A stretch of DNA of 8,100 nt from Spirochaetaceae bacterium UBA1306. Lineage in GTDB: Bacteria > Spirochaetota > Spirochaetia > Treponematales > Rectinemataceae. The stretch spans positions 1-8,100 of the forward strand of contig DBTW01000154.1 of the NCBI GenBank assembly GCA_002307245.1. The letters run 5' to 3'. The notes beneath the pieces were generated by a model. The model saw only the letters and a list, made by a program, of their open reading frames with translations. It was not told where the DNA came from and made no database searches. The position numbers and the translations under genes were made by a program. Shown in pieces: positions 5,790 through 8,100 of the stretch. Positions within the stretch are counted from its first letter, which is position 1, and every line of letters begins with the position of its first letter.

Positions 5790-8100
5790 TTAGCCCCTGC
5801 CCAGCGAGGCAATGAACTCGGCGCGACCGCGCGTTTTAGTCTTGCGGAGGATCGAAGCCACCTTATTGGATGCCGATTTCGGCGAACAGCTCAGCTCGAG
5901 CGCGATCTCCTTGTCGCTTTTTCCCTGGACAAGTATCCGGGCGACCGCGAGCTCGCTTTCCGAGAGACCCAGGCGCGCGAACTCGGCCTCCATGCCGCGG
6001 CCCGAAGATTCGTCCCCGTACAGCGCTCCCTTGATCCGACGCTCGGCTTCCTTGAAGCCCTCCTCGCGTATCGCGAGCACGGCCTCCGCTTTGGCGAGTA
6101 GCTCCTCGGGCCTGAAAGGCTTCACGAGGTAATCGACGGCGCCCGAACCCAGGCACTCGATCTTTTCCTCATCCGAGGAGCGTGCGGTGAGAAAGATGAA
6201 GGGCAGGCCAGCGTGACGCTCATCACCGCGCATCCTCCTAAGGAGCTCCTTGCCGTCCATGCCTGGCATCATGATGTCCGAGACGACGAGCCTTATTTGC
6301 CGATCCCTGTCAAGGAGCGCCAGAGCCTCGACACCGTTTTTCGCGCGCAAGGTCCGATAGCCGTCGGCGAAAATATCATAGAGAAAATCCAGGAGGTCGA
6401 CGTTGTCCTCCACGAGAAGCACGGTCTTTTTCCTGCCGCCCCGCGCGGGGGGCGATGGCCCATCCAGTACGTCGCCCCCAGCGCCCCTGACGGGAACATC
6501 CGTGAGAATTGTCTTGCGCCTCTCGACCGCGGCGGCATCGTTGTCGCGGGCCAGCTCCCGCGGATCCCCGGCGCACCCGAGTCCTAGTCTTGGCAGGCGC
6601 AGGGTGAAGCGCGAGCCCGAGCCCAGCTCGCTTTCGACCGAGATAGCTCCGCCCATGAGGACGAGTATCTCCTTCGTCAGCGAGAGGCCGATTCCCGTTC
6701 CTTCATAATGGCGTCCGGCCCCGCCATCTCCCTGCCCGAAGCGCTCGAAGATGCCGTCAAGCCGGTCCTTCGCTATACCTATGCCGTTATCCCGGATCGA
6801 GACGAGGGCTTCGTCGCCATCGACGCGGCAATCGATCTCGACCTTGCCGCCCGAATCGGTGAACTTCAACGCGTTAGAGGCAAGGTTGAAGAATGCCACT
6901 TCGAAGAGCTCGACATCGATACTGACCTGGCAGGCCGACTGGCCAAGGGACGCGCATAACACGATCCCCTGGGAGGCGGCGACGGATTCCAGCTCGGCAG
7001 CGTATACCCGCAGCAACTCGCGCAGGTCCACGAGCCTCGGCAAAGCTCGCAGTTTGACCTGCTCGATCTTCGCGAACAGAAGGAGATTGTTCACCTGCCT
7101 GTGCAGCCGCTCGTAATTGCGCGACATCGCCTCGAATATGGGATTGCCGATCGCGACCGTCTTGCCGAAACGCCCGGCGCGCAGGCCCGCGAGCGGGGCC
7201 GTGATGAGGGTCAAGGGAGTCCGCAGCTCGTGAGATATATTGAAAAAGAAATTGGTCTTGGCGAGGTCGAGCTCCTTGAGCCGCTCGTTAGCCAGGGCAA
7301 GCTCGGCCGTACGGGAGCGGATCTTATCCTCGAGGCCTGTTTTTTCGTTCTTGAGCTCTTCCGACAGCCGTTCAGCCTTATTGAACGCATCCCGGAATAT
7401 TTGCGAAAGAATGCTGGCTTGAAGGATGATGAAAACCGCCACTCCGAAAGGGACAAGATAGGTTATCGTCGGGAACCGAGGCACCGCCTGTACATCGTGG
7501 ATGTTGTCGTTGAGAGAAACAAGGAACATCAGGAGAAAACCGAAAAAGAATCGCCCAGCGCCGACGATTCTTAGGCGAAGACTCCGGAATGAGGAAATCA
7601 GGATATATGCCGAGCAGGCAAAGTAGATAAATTGAAATGGGATCAGCGTCGACTGAAGGGCGGAAATCGGTATAAAAATGGCCAGGGCAACAGCCACAAT
7701 GGTTATCCCGAGAAGGCTTCTATACACGGGACGTGGCGTGGATACAGGCGATATGTTAATAACAAGAGCGAGAAGGACCGGCATCGTCCCATAGAATGAC
7801 AGGTAGCCCAACCGGAGAACCAGCCCGAAAATGTCGGCCTCGGGGAAAGCGTTCTCGAGATACTTCTCGGTACAAAATATTCGCATGGCCATCAATAAGC
7901 AAAAGAGGCCAAATATGAAATATTCCCTATGGGACCGACCCTGGGCCACTAACAGGAAATGGAAAAAGGCCATCATAAGGAAAAATCCAACCGCGATCAG
8001 CATCACCATATCTCTTTGATATCGAACCTGGAGGAGCTCATTAGCGTCCCCTAGGATCACGGGACGAAATGGTCCGCCGACCAGGCTATGGTAATTCGAG
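5790..8100 (-). CDS. 7TM-DISM-type hybrid histidine kinase with receiver and LuxR-type HTH, 5' end beyond the window
   Basis: Residue numbers count from the GTG at 8058-8060. Seven or so membrane spans fill residues 16-215, as in 7TMR-DISM receptors. A coiled-coil-like linker (about 222-268) leads to a HisKA domain with phosphoacceptor H277 (NISHELRTPL), then a HATPase with N-box N396, DNGIG (424-428) and GTGIGL (454-459). A linker precedes a receiver (about 545-662) with acidic pair E551-D552, phosphoacceptor D595, T625 and K647. A LuxR-type HTH (about 697-752, GKSDKEIALELSCSPKSASN) closes the protein. All key catalytic residues are present, so phosphorelay from His to Asp could control DNA binding directly from the membrane. 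The frame stays open upstream of the GTG to position 8099, reading SNYHSLVGGPFRP before VILGD. That resembles the end of the extracellular DISMED domain before TM1, so the GTG is probably internal and the true start lies outside. The TAA is at 5790-5792. Confidence 0.9.
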   Translation of the reverse strand, partial: SNYHSLVGGPFRPVILGDANELLQVRYQRDMVMLIAVGFFLMMAFFHFLLVAQGRSHREYFIFGLFCLLMAMRIFCTEKYLENAFPEADIFGLVLRLGYLSFYGTMPVLLALVINISPVSTPRPVYRSLLGITIVAVALAIFIPISALQSTLIPFQFIYFACSAYILISSFRSLRLRIVGAGRFFFGFLLMFLVSLNDNIHDVQAVPRFPTITYLVPFGVAVFIILQASILSQIFRDAFNKAERLSEELKNEKTGLEDKIRSRTAELALANERLKELDLAKTNFFFNISHELRTPLTLITAPLAGLRAGRFGKTVAIGNPIFEAMSRNYERLHRQVNNLLLFAKIEQVKLRALPRLVDLRELLRVYAAELESVAASQGIVLCASLGQSACQVSIDVELFEVAFFNLASNALKFTDSGGKVEIDCRVDGDEALVSIRDNGIGIAKDRLDGIFERFGQGDGGAGRHYEGTGIGLSLTKEILVLMGGAISVESELGSGSRFTLRLPRLGLGCAGDPRELARDNDAAAVERRKTILTDVPVRGAGGDVLDGPSPPARGGRKKTVLLVEDNVDLLDFLYDIFADGYRTLRAKNGVEALALLDRDRQIRLVVSDIMMPGMDGKELLRRMRGDERHAGLPFIFLTARSSDEEKIECLGSGAVDYLVKPFRPEELLAKAEAVLAIREEGFKEAERRIKGALYGDESSGRGMEAEFARLGLSESELAVARILVQGKSDKEIALELSCSPKSASNKVASILRKTKTRGRAEFIASLGRG

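Noticed and set aside
6213..7574. Several plus-strand open frames (60-157 codons) opposite the kinase
   Set aside because: They are antisense to HATPase, receiver and HisKA coding sequence with intact catalytic motifs, and carry no domain or start signals of their own.

Overview
The window is GC-rich bacterial chromosome. No rRNA, tRNA, CRISPR array or transposase was seen. Several things together suggest a GC-rich spirochaete (Spirochaetota, Treponema/Spirochaeta-like): a 7TM-DISM-type hybrid kinase with a LuxR-type output helix-turn-helix, a choline/ethanolamine-phosphotransferase-like enzyme of the kind used in the treponemal CDP-choline pathway, PAS-rich signalling, and an MFS permease fused to HEAT repeats. 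This assignment is inference; there is no marker gene to fix it.

Layout. Positions 1-627 (minus) hold the 5' part of a multi-PAS signalling gene. It is broken by a frameshift near 449-475 and an in-frame TAG at 105-107, and it runs off the left edge. Positions 680-1783 (minus) encode a CDP-alcohol phosphotransferase with a perfect catalytic motif. It has its own sigma70-like promoter at 1815-1843. A divergent intergenic region of about 400 bp (1784-2188) holds two hairpins and, next to the rightward genes, two inverted-repeat operators with the same arms. Their centres are 42 bp apart and they bracket a sigma70-like promoter. That promoter should drive a small unrecognised soluble protein (2189-2725, plus) and a six-TM protein with a C-terminal LuxR-type HTH (2758-3480, plus), which look like an operon.

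The operon converges on, and overlaps by 11 bp, an MFS-HEAT fusion gene (3470-5740, minus). That gene lies just downstream of a large membrane hybrid histidine kinase with receiver and LuxR-type HTH (5790 to beyond 8100, minus). The kinase coding sequence stays open to the right edge, so its N-terminus is missing here.

How they may work together (inference). The most interesting unit is the compact, probably repressed or autoregulated plus-strand cassette: twin operators, unknown protein, membrane-tethered LuxR-type regulator. The neighbouring kinase also ends in a LuxR-type HTH, so two membrane-bound transcription factors sit within 5 kb. The kinase and the MFS-HEAT protein are plausibly co-transcribed. 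The phosphotransferase probably makes a zwitterionic phospholipid and has no visible mechanistic link to the others.
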